A stretch of 64,000 bases of DNA from Murimonas intestini (GTDB lineage: Bacteria > Bacillota > Clostridia > Lachnospirales > Lachnospiraceae). The position numbers and the translations under genes are program-made. The notes under the pieces are model-generated. The model was given only the letters and a program-made list of their open reading frames with translations. It did no database searches and was not told the DNA's origin. Where the stretch lies: NCBI GenBank assembly GCA_003148945.1, contig QGGY01000018.1:58437-122436 (forward strand), in the 5' to 3' direction. Positions within the stretch are counted from its first letter, which is position 1. Each line of letters opens with the position of its first letter. Shown in pieces: positions 24,796 to 34,734 of this stretch.

Positions 24796-25092
24796 TTATA
24801 AAAAATATGTGCTTCTTGGGAAAAAGTCAACTGATCCTGAAAAAATTTTTTGACAAATTCTTACAAATTCAAGCATTGGGCGGCAGGATAATTTTTTCTG
24901 CCGCTGATTTGTATTTATAGAGGAAATCTGGCCGATAGCTTGACTGATTTCTCTGGGCGCACGTGAAGTGCCGTGGGCTAAATCTGCCAGAATGCAGTTA
25001 TTATGAGCAGCGCCATTTCTGAGACTTTTTACTAGATTGATTGATAGAATTGATTTATGTTTAAATGGACATCCTAAAAGGCTACGCAGTGC
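24796..25092 (-). pseudogene. Abi_2-family abortive infection gene, C-terminal remnant
   Basis: Read on the minus strand, the segment around 24925-25030 has SINLVKSLRNGAAHNNC followed by SQAIGQISSINTNQRQKK, the pattern of the C-terminal part of Abi_2 (PF07751) proteins with their R-N-x-x-A-H motif. The upstream two thirds expected for an Abi_2 protein are missing and the preceding sequence does not resemble the family. It is therefore a fragment, consistent with decay across this island. Confidence 0.55.
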
Positions 25093-25212
25093 GTAGGAAA
25101 TTGAAACTAACAAGCATTGAAAAGTGAATAATTGCAGAGAAAGGCGTGAGTCATAGAAAAGTGGCTTGCGTCTTTTTCTGTATGGAACGACGATCTGAGG
25201 AACAGAAATGGC

Positions 25213-25488
25213 TTGAAGAGCAGGATTGAGCAAAAGCGGCTCGAAGAGGAAATAAAAGACGTTCGGGACCAGAACTCTAAATTGAAGAACCAGGTCAATA
25301 AATCATCTGTGCAGACTCTTGATGAGGCATATAAAAAGCAAAAAGAACTGAAAAAGAGAATGAAACTTCAATTAGAGAAAATAATTCAAAAAAATTCTTC
25401 TGTGGGATCGGATATATTGTGGCGATTGTATTTGCTCTTATTGAGATATGTTTTCTTTGATTTTAAAATGCGATATTTCAGAATTTAA
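25213..25488 (+). CDS. Short charged coiled-coil ORF, unrecognised
   Basis: A 91-codon frame starting at a TTG without a convincing ribosome site. Residues about 5-60 are strongly charged and helical (EQKRLEEEIKDVRDQNSKLKN), followed by a hydrophobic segment (ILWRLYLLLLRYVFF). I do not recognise a family. Given the surrounding decay it may be a remnant of a longer gene. Confidence 0.3.
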   Translation: MKSRIEQKRLEEEIKDVRDQNSKLKNQVNKSSVQTLDEAYKKQKELKKRMKLQLEKIIQKNSSVGSDILWRLYLLLLRYVFFDFKMRYFRI

Positions 25489-25591
25489 TTGTGATTTTCA
25501 ATATATTAGATTGTCCAAAACGCATTCATATGATATGATAAAAAATACGATGTGAACAGAGATTTTAAACAAATAAGACTGAGGTGAAAAA

Positions 25592-25810
25592 ATGGCAATT
25601 AGTTACAAGAAATTGTGGAAATTGTTGATTGATAAAGACATGATGAAGAAAGATCTGCGTGCAATGACAGGAGTTAGTACAACAACGATGTCTCGATTAT
25701 CAAAAGATGAAAATGTTAGTACAGAAATTGTGTCGAAGATTTGTTCTGTGTTAAATTGCGATGTTGGAGACATCATGGAATTTGTTCCAGATAAAAAAGA
25801 GGAACAGTAA
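25592..25810 (+). CDS. Small XRE-family helix-turn-helix protein
   Basis: A 72-aa Cro/C1-type DNA-binding protein (HTH_26-like): KDLRAMTGVSTTTMSRLSKDENVS forms the helix-turn-helix, and residues 45-60 contain the typical KICSVLNCDVGDIMEF. It has a GAGGTG ribosome site and is intact. Proteins of this type often stand first in restriction-modification and BREX loci as controllers, and here brxA follows 14 bases later, so it was probably the BREX locus regulator. Confidence 0.85.
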   Translation: MAISYKKLWKLLIDKDMMKKDLRAMTGVSTTTMSRLSKDENVSTEIVSKICSVLNCDVGDIMEFVPDKKEEQ

Positions 25811-25824
25811 GGAGGTACGGTAGC

Positions 25825-26309
25825 ATGGATCATTCTTATCCTTATATTGCGTCTTTGACCAGAGAGCCGTTCCTTTTCTCCGAAATGCGTTCTACCGCAA
25901 AGCTGATGGCATCAGGACTTTCTGATGATGCGATTGAAAAAAATTGTAGAGCAGAATCTTTTCCAGTACCCAACGGAAAAATCCATCACACGCATGGCGA
26001 AAGCCTGCATCAAACGGCTTCATGCGCTGGAAGATGATTCACTGGTTTCTGCGATTGCATCACAGCCGACAGATGTAGCAAAACAGATTTGTCTGTATGC
26101 ATTGATGAAGCGAAGCCGACTGGTCTGGGAATTTATGCTGACGGTTATTGGCGAGAAGTACCGGTTAAGGGACACGTCTTTTGGTAAGATAGATTTGAAT
26201 ACATTTTTTATGCGTTTGCAGGAACAGAATGATACCGTAGCTTCCTGGAGCGATACCACAATAACAAAGTTAAAACAGATTATTGCCAGCGTTTAATTGC
26301 TTTTCGTAG
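25825..26309 (+). pseudogene. brxA: brxA (DUF1819), frameshifted and deleted
   Basis: The ATG at 25825 (GGAGG upstream) reads SLTREPFLFSEMRSTAKLM, a normal BrxA opening, up to a run of seven A at 25937-25943. One extra A would connect it to the frame that carries the rest (KKIVEQNLFQYPTEKS through SDTTITKLKQIIASV). A second lesion follows: the frame stops at 26296, but one frame over FNCFS-stop (26292-26309) looks like the usual BrxA C-terminus, so around 50 codons are missing. BrxA is a small DNA-binding protein of the BREX type 1 phage-defence system. Confidence 0.82.
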
Positions 26310-26319
26310 GAGGGAGCCA

Positions 26320-26541
26320 ATGAGTGATAAGGTGAATTTCGGCACAGCCGAAAGAGAGGGCGGCCCGGGCCGTATAAAAGAACGCCTGGACAAAGTTCGG
26401 GCATTGATTCAGGAACCGGAGTTTCTGGAAGGAAAGGGACTGAGCAATGAGGTGAATATTAGAATCTTCTGCTATGAACCAGAGAATGAAATGGTTGTCC
26501 GCCATTTTGTGAATCAGCTGGAAAACCATCATTTAGAGTAA
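26320..26541 (+). pseudogene. brxB: brxB (DUF1788), truncated
   Basis: Only the first 73 codons of what is normally a roughly 200-aa protein remain. They include KVRALIQEPEFLEGKGLSNEV and IFCYEPENEMVVRHF, typical of the BrxB N-terminus. The frame stops at 26541, just where PglX-like sequence begins in another frame. One deletion therefore removed the rest of brxB, all of brxC and most of pglX. Confidence 0.8.
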
Positions 26542-27719
26542 AAGATAACGGAACATTTATAGAAAGTGCCTCTTGTATGTGTCGCATAGAGGAAGGGTGT
26601 GAGAAATATCTTCTTGGATACTTAAATTCATGCGTTGCGGATGTTATTTTGGATGCACTGAATCCTACTATGCATTTTCAACCGGGTGATATTAGTAGAT
26701 TACCATGGAGAGTTAAAGCAGATAGGAAAAAAGAAATTAGTATGTATGTACAGCAGAATATTGATGAATCACATAAAGATTGGGATTCTTTTGAAACCTC
26801 ATGGGACTTCCCACACCATCCACTGCTTCGCAAAATTTCTACCATTGCGGAAGCCTTTGATCAGTGGCAGGCTGAATGTGACAATCGTTTCAATCAACTG
26901 AAAGTCAATGAGGAAGAACTGAACCGCATTTTCATCGACATTTACGGATTACAGGATGAGCTGACACCAGAGGTTGAGGATAAGGCTGTAACTGTTCGCA
27001 AAGCTGATCTTGACAGGGATATTCGCTCTTTCATTTCCTATGCGGTTGGTTGTATGTTCGGTCGCTACTCTTTGGATATGGACGGACTTGCTTATGCAGG
27101 CGGCGAATGGGATGCTGGAAAGTATGCTTCTTTCGCTGCGGATAAGGATAATATTATCCCGATTTGTGATGATGAATACTTTGAGGATGATATTGTCGGT
27201 CTGTTCGTGGAGTTTGTAAAAACGGTTTATGGTGCAGATACATTGGATGAAAATCTGAAATTCATTGCCGATGCACTTGGCGGCAAAGGTCAGCCGAAGG
27301 ATGTGATTCGTAATTATTTCCTGAGCGACTTCTATGCTGACCATTGCAAGATTTATCAGAAACGCCCGATTTACTGGCTATTTGACAGCGGCAAGAAGAA
27401 CGGCTTTAAGGCTCTGATTTATATGCACCGTTATCAGCAGGATACGATCGCCCGTATTCGTACCGACTAAGTACATGAACAGCAGGCTCGATATCGTACT
27501 GCCATTGCTGACCTGGAACAGCGTGTTACTAACGCTTCCACCGGCGAGCGTGTGAAGCTGAATAAAAAGCTGACTGCTTTGCAGGCACAGGATACAGAGA
27601 TTAGAATTTATGAGGAAAAGATACATCACCTTGCTGATCAGATGATTTCTATTGACCTGGATGATGGCGTGATGAAGAATTATGCAATTTTCCAGGATGT
27701 TTTGGCTAAAATAAAGTAA
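26538..27719 (+). pseudogene. pglX: pglX (BREX-1 adenine methyltransferase), C-terminal part with stop
   Basis: The C-terminal third of PglX is readable, from NGTFIESASC through the target-recognition region (FLSSVA-like: YLNSCVADVILDALNPTMHFQPGDI) to the conserved DIRSFISYAVGCMFGRYSLD and YFLSDFYADHCKIYQKRPIYW. A TAA at 27468-27470 interrupts it where Tyr is expected; the same frame continues with helical sequence for 83 codons to the natural stop at 27719. The methyltransferase catalytic domain with NPPY is absent. Modification activity is therefore lost. Confidence 0.85.
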
Positions 27720-27730
27720 GGGAGAAAAGT

Positions 27731-28192
27731 ATGAGTGATGAAATCAATATGACGATTTCTATTCCCACGGATGATGATGGCTATGTTCTTCTGCAATGCG
27801 AGCATTGTGGCACATATTTTAAGGCAACTCCTTCTGATTTAGAGGATGACAGGGTGCTTCATATATTTTGTCCAAGCTGCGGTTTAATAAGTGAAAATTA
27901 TGTTACGGAGGATGTGTTTGAACTTGCCATGAAAACGGTGACAAATGCCGTCAATGATATGATTTATAATGAATTTAAAAAAATGGAACGGCATAGTAAA
28001 AAAGGAATCATTACATTCAAGGTTGAAAAACGTCCGAAGCATGAAAATGAAGACCCTATTCGGTCAGGCATAGAAGCAATGGAAATTTGCAATTTTTCAT
28101 GTTGCGAGCGTACTACAAAAATCAAGCCATTATTAAAGATGACGGGTGCGTATTGCCCGTTTTGTGGGGTGAAAAACTATGAAATTGAATAG
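27731..28192 (+). CDS. Unrecognised double zinc-ribbon protein
   Basis: A 153-aa protein with two Cys4-type metal sites. The first lies at about residues 23-57 (CEHCG ... CPSCG), the second pairs CC near residue 118 with CPFCG near 143. Between them is a helical segment (about 62-90). It has a good GGGAG ribosome site, begins 11 bases after the pglX stop, and overlaps the next gene by 14 bases, so the two are a translationally coupled pair. Both are undamaged although every BREX gene around them is broken. No family was recognised. Confidence 0.75.
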   Translation: MSDEINMTISIPTDDDGYVLLQCEHCGTYFKATPSDLEDDRVLHIFCPSCGLISENYVTEDVFELAMKTVTNAVNDMIYNEFKKMERHSKKGIITFKVEKRPKHENEDPIRSGIEAMEICNFSCCERTTKIKPLLKMTGAYCPFCGVKNYEIE

Positions 28193-28970
28193 AAAAGAAC
28201 TTAGAAAAATCCAATATGATTTTAACAGCTGTTCAAATCGACTACTTCAGGCAGACTATGAAGATTATGCTGGGGTGCTTGCAAAATTTGTGAAATATAT
28301 GGATAGCACTCCGATTATCAATGATTACATACATGGTTGCGGCAGTTGTGATTGGGATTTAGAAAAAGAAATTAAGGAAGTACAAGGATCATACGGACAC
28401 TTGGTTTTCTCATTGGGTGAAACCGATGAAGAAGAAGTACGAAATGTGTATGCTGTTTTACGATATTTAGTAGAAACTAATAGTTCTGTATATCGTGGTG
28501 TTGCTATAGGATATTCTTCTTCCGCTAAATGGCAGGATAAAATCAAAGGCTTTAATGAACGATTTGTTATGGTGCTGATTCGCCATGTAGAAAGATATTT
28601 AACGAAAATAGGTATTGATATGGGAATAGATGAAAAGAATGTTTATAACGTGACTGTGCAAAATGGTCAAGCTATTATTGCAAATGATAATTCTTCTGTC
28701 ACGGCAACTACAAATATTGGCGCAACTGCAAATGCAATAGAACAGTTGATTGCCGCAGTTCGAACAAAGATGGACACCCTTACATCAGATGAAGATAAAG
28801 AAGCTGCATCTGAAAGCCTGGAAGTTATAAAAGCAGAAGTCATATCTGAAAAGCCAAAGAAATCTATGATAAAAACGGCAATAGCTTCGTTGCAAGCTAT
28901 AAAAGGAACCGTCGAATTTGGATCGGCTGTTACGGCTTTGATTCAGTTTGTTGGATCAATGCTATCGTAA
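28179..28970 (+). CDS. Unrecognised helical protein with C-terminal amphipathic tail
   Basis: A 263-aa protein. Residues 1-155 are predominantly helical and acidic with an isolated DYIHGCGSCDWD motif near 50-60. Residues 160-185 form a short beta-prone stretch rich in Asn, Thr and Val (YNVTVQNGQAIIANDNS). A charged helix follows (about 190-232), and the end is a hydrophobic/amphipathic helix (EFGSAVTALIQFVGSML). An N-terminal domain, an Asn-rich linker and a hydrophobic tail resemble the layout of several abortive-infection effectors with membrane-active ends, but no homology is claimed. It is coupled to the zinc-ribbon gene. Confidence 0.7.
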   Translation: MKLNRKELRKIQYDFNSCSNRLLQADYEDYAGVLAKFVKYMDSTPIINDYIHGCGSCDWDLEKEIKEVQGSYGHLVFSLGETDEEEVRNVYAVLRYLVETNSSVYRGVAIGYSSSAKWQDKIKGFNERFVMVLIRHVERYLTKIGIDMGIDEKNVYNVTVQNGQAIIANDNSSVTATTNIGATANAIEQLIAAVRTKMDTLTSDEDKEAASESLEVIKAEVISEKPKKSMIKTAIASLQAIKGTVEFGSAVTALIQFVGSMLS

Positions 28971-29004
28971 CAACGGTTAAAACTGTAAAAGAGAGCGGGG
29001 TGTT

Positions 29005-30388
29005 ATGATGACCATAGAAGAAATTCTTGCAGGAGAATCGAAGAACGTAGAGTTCAAAGAAAGCCTGCCGGAGAAAAGCATCAAATATATGAAGTCCGTG
29101 GTTGCCTTTGCAAATGGTTATTATCCCGGATATTACTTTACAGACGATTGATGGTAAGACAGTTATTGTGGTAGAGGTTTCTGAGGGCAGACAGCGCCCA
29201 TATTATATCAAAGCCCTTGGCAGAGAAGGCGGTGTATATGTTCGTGTTGCCGGAACCACCCGGCTTGCTGACGAGTATATGATAAAAGAATTGCTGTTTG
29301 AGGGAAGCAACCGCTACTACGATCAGTCTTTGTGTACCGGGTTGAATATCACGGATGAAGATATTGATGCTCTTTGCAAAGGTATGAAAGGGCAGGCAGT
29401 CAAAAACGCCCATACGGAGGAACAGAAAGCATCGATTAAAGATGTTGGCAGACAACAACTCCGTTCATGGGGCGTTCTGATTGAGCGTGATGGAAAAGAT
29501 TATCCGTCCAATGCTTTTGCTATTTTAACGGGTAACGGAGGACTTCATGTTGCAACGCAATGTGGCGTGTTCAAAGGTACAACGAAAGCGGTATTTGTTG
29601 ATCGACGGGAGTATACCGGTCCGCTTTGGGAGCAGATAGACGAAGCATTTCAGTTTGTTCTGCGAAATATTCACTTGGGTGCTACCATTGTGGGGATTTA
29701 TCGGCAGGACATTTATGAGATTCCACCGGATGCCATTCGTGAGTTGATTATCAATGCCATGGTGCATCGTAGTTACCTGGATCATGGTACGATACAGGTT
29801 GCAGTATATGACAATCGATTAGAAATCACTTCTCCTGGAAAGCTGCCAATGGGACAAACTATGGAGCGCATGAAAGAAGGCTATTCTAAAATCAGAAATG
29901 AAGCTCTTGCTCATGCGTTTGCTTATATGAATTTGATTGAGCATTGGGGAAGCGGTATTCCGAGAATTATTGATAAAGTAAAAGCTGCCGGACTGCAGGA
30001 ACCGGAGTTTATAGGTGGCGAGGTTGATTTGCGTATTAATATTTATCGAGGTCAGATTGATGGCATTGTTGACCTCAATGACTCCAATCGTAATCTCAAT
30101 GATCCCAATAGTGCCGATAAAATGCCGGATAATACTATCAAAGTGCCGAATAGTGCCGATGAAGTGCCGGATAATACTATCAAAATGCCGGATAGTGAAC
30201 AGGAACAACGCATTTATAAATATGTATTGGAAAATGGTTCTATAACAACAAATAAGGTGATGGAACTTCTCAATGTGAAGCAACGTAGAGCAAGGGTTAT
30301 TTTGCAGTTGATGATTGAAAAAGATTGGCTGAAGAAAGCAGGTGCAGCGAGAAGCACAATTTATGTAAAAAATACGGAAGGGAGATAA
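29005..30388 (+). pseudogene. AlbA_2-domain ATP-binding protein gene, N-terminal deletion
   Basis: ATG codons at 29005 and 29008 with AGAGCGGGG upstream begin TIEEILAGESKNVEFKESLP, the start of an AlbA_2 (Schlafen-like) domain. After FANG (about 29116) the frame changes: the continuing frame reads PDITLQTIDGKTVIVVEVS and runs to 30388, so about 40 codons of the AlbA_2 core are missing. The rest is well kept, with a GHKL-like ATPase region (ELIINAMVHRSY, HWGSGIPRI) and a C-terminal winged helix. Genes of this COG2865 type are common accessories inside BREX type 1 loci. Confidence 0.75.
30107..30190 (+). repeat. 42-bp tandem repeat in a coding linker
   Basis: Two adjacent 42-base units (30107-30148 and 30149-30190) encode NSADKMPDNTIKVP and NSADEVPDNTIKMP, in the linker between the ATPase region and the winged helix. 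Confidence 0.85.
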
Positions 30389-30394
30389 TGCAGC

Positions 30395-32409
30395 GTGGAT
30401 ACAGACAAAGTAATACAAGACTTGAACCGCAGATTTGCTGCACCTCTGCCGGAGTTTTATCAGCGTCGTATCATCTTTTGGTACGATGAAGATAAGGAAT
30501 TTGAGGATAAGCTGGACGAAGTGGTTCTGGAAAATGCAAAGGTCATTGCACTGACTGGCAATAATGCGTTTTCTGTGAAGAAACTGCTTTCGGTAGATGA
30601 TCTGACCACAAACTATCTGTGATGTGGCACGATATGTTGAGGATGAAGCCCGTTTGCATCAGCGTTTCGAAAAGCTAACTGTGGATGATTTGGCAGGAAC
30701 CGAGTGCTTTCCGTGCATCAACGAAGTGATTCTGACTAAGCTGATGACAGAGATCAGCGACCATATCATTGATGTGGACAGCATAACTTCTACTGTTGAA
30801 AAGCGAAGAACCTGTGCATGGTATGAGCCGTTTGAGAATTTTTATGACGGTATCTTGCAGGTGGCAAATATGCAGAGCTTCTTTAAAGAGCATTCTGCCG
30901 GATTCCATACCGCAGAAGCAAAAGGAATCTGGAAAGAATATACGGAAAGCTATTATCAGATGGACACCTATTACCGCTTGTTTCATCTTAGTTTTCAAAA
31001 GAGTCTGGAGACTTCCAATATTCTTCTGGACGATTTGTTTAAGCACGTTGTCGATAAAGTGGAAGGACTTTATACTCATTGGTTTCTGGGCGAGTTGGGT
31101 AATAACTGGTCCGATGTATGTGCGGATGAACTGGCAACCTATGGTAAGGTTTTGGAAGTACCACAGCAGGAAGAATTTTATTATTCCCGCATAAAAACTT
31201 CAGATACCAAGGTGTTCGTGATTATTTCGGATGCTATGCGCTATGAAGTGGCGGCTACCATGGCAGATCAGCTTCAGAGAGAAACACAGAGTAAGGTTTC
31301 CATCAGCAGTATGCAGAGTATTTTTCCTTCTATCACAAAGTTCGGTATGGCATCGTTACTGCCGCACAAAGAACTGACGGTAGAGGTTCGGAATGATATT
31401 TTGACAGTTTTGGCAGATGGTCAGTCTACGGCAAGCATCTATCGGGATAAGGTTTTGAAAGCAGAAGATTCAGCGAGTGTCGCATTGAAATATAATGATA
31501 TTATTGCCATGAAGCGAGCAGAGAGAAGTGCCCTGGTGAAAGGAATGGATGTGGTTTATATTTATCACGATACCATTGATGAAGCCAGCCATACTTCCGA
31601 TACTGCTGTTTTTGCAGCTTGCGATAAAGCAATTTCAGAATTGAAGAATCTTGTGCGTATTATTGTAAATGAATTTGGCGGCACGAATATTTTAATTACG
31701 GCTGACCATGGATTCCTTTATACATACAGTCCTTTAAAGGAAGAGGATAAGGTAGATAAAAGAGGCTTTTTTGATGCGGATGTAGTAAACTCTGATGTTA
31801 TAAAAAAAGAAAGCATCAGACGGTGTGTGGAATATGGAAGAAGATATGCAATTATGCAGAAAGGTGTACAGCCAGATTATTTGATGCCTGTAAAATTTCT
31901 GGGGGGAAATACAGAGTTTGAAGGATTTACTCCAAGAGAGAGTATCCGGATTAAGATGAGTGGCGGTGCTATGAATTTTGTGCATGGTGGTATCAGCTTG
32001 CAGGAAATGGTTGTTCCGGTGATCGAGTACCACTATCTCCGCAATGATTCTATGGAGTATAAACGTAATAAGCAGAAATATGATACCAAACCGGTAACAG
32101 TCAATCTGCTGTCCGCAAATCGTAAAATCAGCAATATGATTTTCTCACTGAACTTCTATCAGAAGGATGCAGTCAGTGCAAACCGTGAAGCGGCTACTTA
32201 TCAGGTTTACTTTACGGATGAAAATGGCCAGCGACAACGGTGCAGAAAGAACTTTCCGCTGCCAGTTTAATCTGAAATCTCTGAAATACAGCAATACCGC
32301 TACTTACTATCTGGTAATTGCAGATGAACAGAGAGTGCAGATGCCACAACGTGAGCCGTTTCAGATTGACATCGCCTTTGCGGTGGATGAGTTCAATTTT
32401 TTTAGTTAA
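30395..32409 (+). pseudogene. pglZ: pglZ (BREX-1 alkaline-phosphatase-like), two deletions
   Basis: A GTG at 30395 starts the normal N-terminus (LNRRFAAPLPEFYQRRIIFWY) but the frame ends at 30622. Sequence resumes in another frame from about 30625 (ARYVEDEARLHQRFE) and keeps the phosphatase-like core, including ISDAMRYEV near 31230 and TADHGF near 31700, up to 32270. A second break near 32232 shifts to the frame that ends with EPFQIDIAFAVDEFNFF at 32409. Roughly 100-200 codons are missing at the first break and a few tens of bases at the second. PglZ is essential for BREX, so this copy is non-functional as a whole. Confidence 0.85.
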
Positions 32410-32427
32410 TACCGCAGGAGGATAAAG

Positions 32428-33326
32428 ATGGAGCAATTTACAGAGGGTGAAAATACCCGTGAAGAAATAAAGAACAAGCTCCGTCAGGATTTTGACGGTA
32501 AGATTGTTCGGAAAGACCTGACAAAAATCAAGGAAGGGGCGAATGTTCCGGTTTATGTCCTTGAGTTCCTGTTGGGGCAGTATTGCAGCTCAGATGATGA
32601 AACTGTCATTGAAAAAGATGTACAAAATGTAAAGCGGATTCTTGCTGACAACTTTGTATGCCCGGATGAATCGCAGAAGATTCTTTCTCAGTTGCGTAAA
32701 AAAGGATTGCTTTTTTGCAGAGTTTTTTGATCTGGGAGTTGGCAATGTACCGATTACTGACAAAAACCCGGAAAGTTTGATCGTTTACTCTGTGGTGGTA
32801 TCTGGTGCATTGTTCAGTTGGATTATGAAGTTGAAGGTGACAATAACTTTGGCATTGAGGATATTGACGGGAATCCGCTTTGTTCTAAACAAAAAAGCAG
32901 AAAGAGATTTCGCCAATTAGTATCCGTAAGTTGACAACGATTCGGTTGCCACACATTGATATTGATGAATTGAAGCAGAGACGAAAAGCCTTTACAAAAG
33001 ACGAATGGCTGGATATTCTTCTCCGTTCTATCGGCATGACCGAGAAGGTGGCACTTCCTACATTGACTGCCCTTTGCTCGATTGCACTGGGAAAACCAGT
33101 GGTCAGCAATCTGGCAATTCTGGGAGATATTACAATCAGCGGCACGATGATAAAGGTGGATGAACTTGCCAATACGCTTCAAGTATGCCTGGACAGTGGT
33201 GCAAAGAAGGTGCTGATTCCGAGTACCTCGTTTGTTGATTTCGCAAGTGTTCCGGCTGATCTGATGAGTACATTCCAGCTGATTCCGTATCAGAGTGCGT
33301 AGGATGCTGTGTTTAAGGCGCTGGGT
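32428..33326 (+). pseudogene. brxL: brxL (BREX-1 Lon-like protein), multiply deleted
   Basis: The ATG at 32428 (AGGAGG upstream) reads RKDLTKIKEGANVPVYVLEF and PDESQKILSQLRKKG, the BrxL N-terminus. After 32710 the gene continues in changing frames: EFFDLGVGNVPITDKNP, then KFDRLLCGGIWCIVQLDYE, then FTKDEWLDILLRSIGM. It then jumps straight to the Lon-protease-like end (LAILGDITISG, DELANTLQVCLDSGAKKVLIP) with a TAG at 33300-33302 before DAVFKALG. The AAA+ core is gone. From 33327 the same frame runs on for 47 codons to a stop at 33470 without recognisable similarity. Confidence 0.85.
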
Positions 33327-33620
33327 GCCATTCATGTGGTTTTAACAGGTATGTATGCTGGTCAAAATATTAGGAATCAGCTGTCAGCATATTTATTTAA
33401 TAGAGAGGCAGTTGAGGAATATCTGGTATCCGTGAAGGTTGGACATCCGATTGCACCTCCGGATCCGTAAACCTCTTGATTTTTTGTGGGATTTAAATTA
33501 CACTCTTTATATAAGTTAGTAGTTACTTCAATGCTAATTTTTAAGTTAAAAGCGAAATCTCTGGCAGCTAGAAAAATGATATCCCCATCGTTGGATAAAT
33601 TTCCAGTGGTGGGGAAAATT
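33327..33620. other. Intergenic stretch after the brxL remnant
   Basis: Apart from the readthrough frame up to 33470 that ends in VGHPIAPPDP, I see no gene, RNA or clear signal here. It is AT-rich and probably debris from earlier insertions. Confidence 0.4.
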
Positions 33621-33746
33621 TTATATTAATATTCGCCATTTCTTCTTAGGTTCAAATTTCCCACATCCTTCACAGGTCTGTGGCCAGTTGATTTTCCACT
33701 CAAAATATTCATCTCTGGTAATCTCACCGGATTTCAATTCATCCAT
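33621..33746 (-). pseudogene. Fragment of a small mobile-element protein with CxxC
   Basis: On the minus strand a 41-codon frame reads MDELKSGEITRDEYFEWKIN followed by WPQTCEGCGKFEPKKKW, a sequence style I associate with the C-terminal ends of small proteins accompanying recombinases in Clostridia. No ribosome site or upstream extension was found, so it is most likely a tail fragment. The family link is from memory and is weak. Confidence 0.4.
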
Positions 33747-33819
33747 ATTGCAGGCCTGTTTTATTATTGAAGTATTAAAAAAGAATATTTATAATTAGAG
33801 TCAGAAATGGAGGGATAAG

Positions 33820-34650
33820 ATGTTTAGAATTGGTGAATTTTCAAAACTGACACAAGTATCTGTTCGTATGTTACGATACTATGATGAAACTGGTTTACTA
33901 AGACCAGCGGAAATTGACTCATGGACTGGATATCGTATGTATTCAGTTGAACAGATACCTACTTTAAATAAAATTATATATCTACGTGACAGTGGGTTCA
34001 ATGTGGCTGAAATAGCAGTTGCCCTTAATGGTGAAAATGATACTTTAATTATAGAGCAGCTTGATAAAAAATATGAAGATATTAAACATAACATACATAC
34101 AGAGCAAGAAAAGCTAAAAAAAATTGAACTTGCTAAAAATGAGTTGTTGAATGGAAAAAATGAAATACATTACAATATTTCTATAAAATCTGTTCCAGGT
34201 TACCAGGTTCTGTCATTGAGAAAAGTAATACCTGACTATTATTCTGAGGGTGGATTGTGGAATGAATTATCAGAATTTGCCAAACAGCATAGAGTTGAAC
34301 TCCTAAGTGATACATTTTCTATTTATCATGATGAAGATTACAGGGAAGAAAATGTTGACGTGGAACTATGTGTGGTTGTAAGCAAAGCTGGTAAAGATAT
34401 AGAACCCTTTAAATTCCGGCGCACTGAACCTGTTCCTATAATGGCTTGTACTATGGTCTATGGAAATTTTTCAAATATTGCGGCTGCATATCTCACATTT
34501 GCAAAATGGTTACAAAATAATAGTCAGTATAAAATGAAAGGTGAAAATAGGCAAATTGTACATCGTGGTCCGTGGAATGAAGAAAATCCACAGAAATATT
34601 TAACTGAAATTCAGATACCTTTAGAAAAAAACTATGAAAACGTCTTGTGA
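33820..34650 (+). CDS. MerR-family regulator with GyrI-like effector domain
   Basis: A 276-aa activator. The N-terminal MerR domain (residues 1-70) begins MFRIGEFSKLTQVSVRMLRY, a coiled coil follows (about 78-110), and the C-terminal part (about 118-270) is a GyrI-like small-molecule binding domain similar to BmrR/BltR (KFRRTEPVPIMACTMVYGNF). GyrI-domain MerR proteins bind cationic drugs and twist promoters with long spacers. Just downstream is such a promoter (19-base spacer) in front of trmO, its probable target. It is intact, unlike most of the island. Confidence 0.9.
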   Translation: MFRIGEFSKLTQVSVRMLRYYDETGLLRPAEIDSWTGYRMYSVEQIPTLNKIIYLRDSGFNVAEIAVALNGENDTLIIEQLDKKYEDIKHNIHTEQEKLKKIELAKNELLNGKNEIHYNISIKSVPGYQVLSLRKVIPDYYSEGGLWNELSEFAKQHRVELLSDTFSIYHDEDYREENVDVELCVVVSKAGKDIEPFKFRRTEPVPIMACTMVYGNFSNIAAAYLTFAKWLQNNSQYKMKGENRQIVHRGPWNEENPQKYLTEIQIPLEKNYENVL

Positions 34651-34669
34651 TTTTGCAGGACGTTTTTTC
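34636..34669 (+). terminator. Terminator overlapping the end of the MerR gene
   Basis: GAAAACGTC (34636-34644) pairs with GACGTTTTTTC (34659-34669); the stop codon lies in the loop. Confidence 0.75.
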
Positions 34670-34700
34670 TTGACTCTCACATGATGTTAGGGTTTACTGT
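34670..34700 (+). promoter_or_regulatory. MerR-type promoter of trmO (19-base spacer)
   Basis: A -35 TTGACT (34670-34675) and -10 TACTGT (34695-34700) are 19 bases apart, the overlong spacing remodelled by MerR activators. The spacer contains the near-palindrome ACATGATGT. The upstream neighbour is a MerR regulator. Confidence 0.65.
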
Positions 34701-34734
34701 TTGATTACAGATAAATGAAAATGGAGGAAAAAAT

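Noticed and set aside
25825..33326. A functional BREX type 1 defence system
   Set aside because: Every core gene has a frame break, stop or large deletion and brxC is absent.
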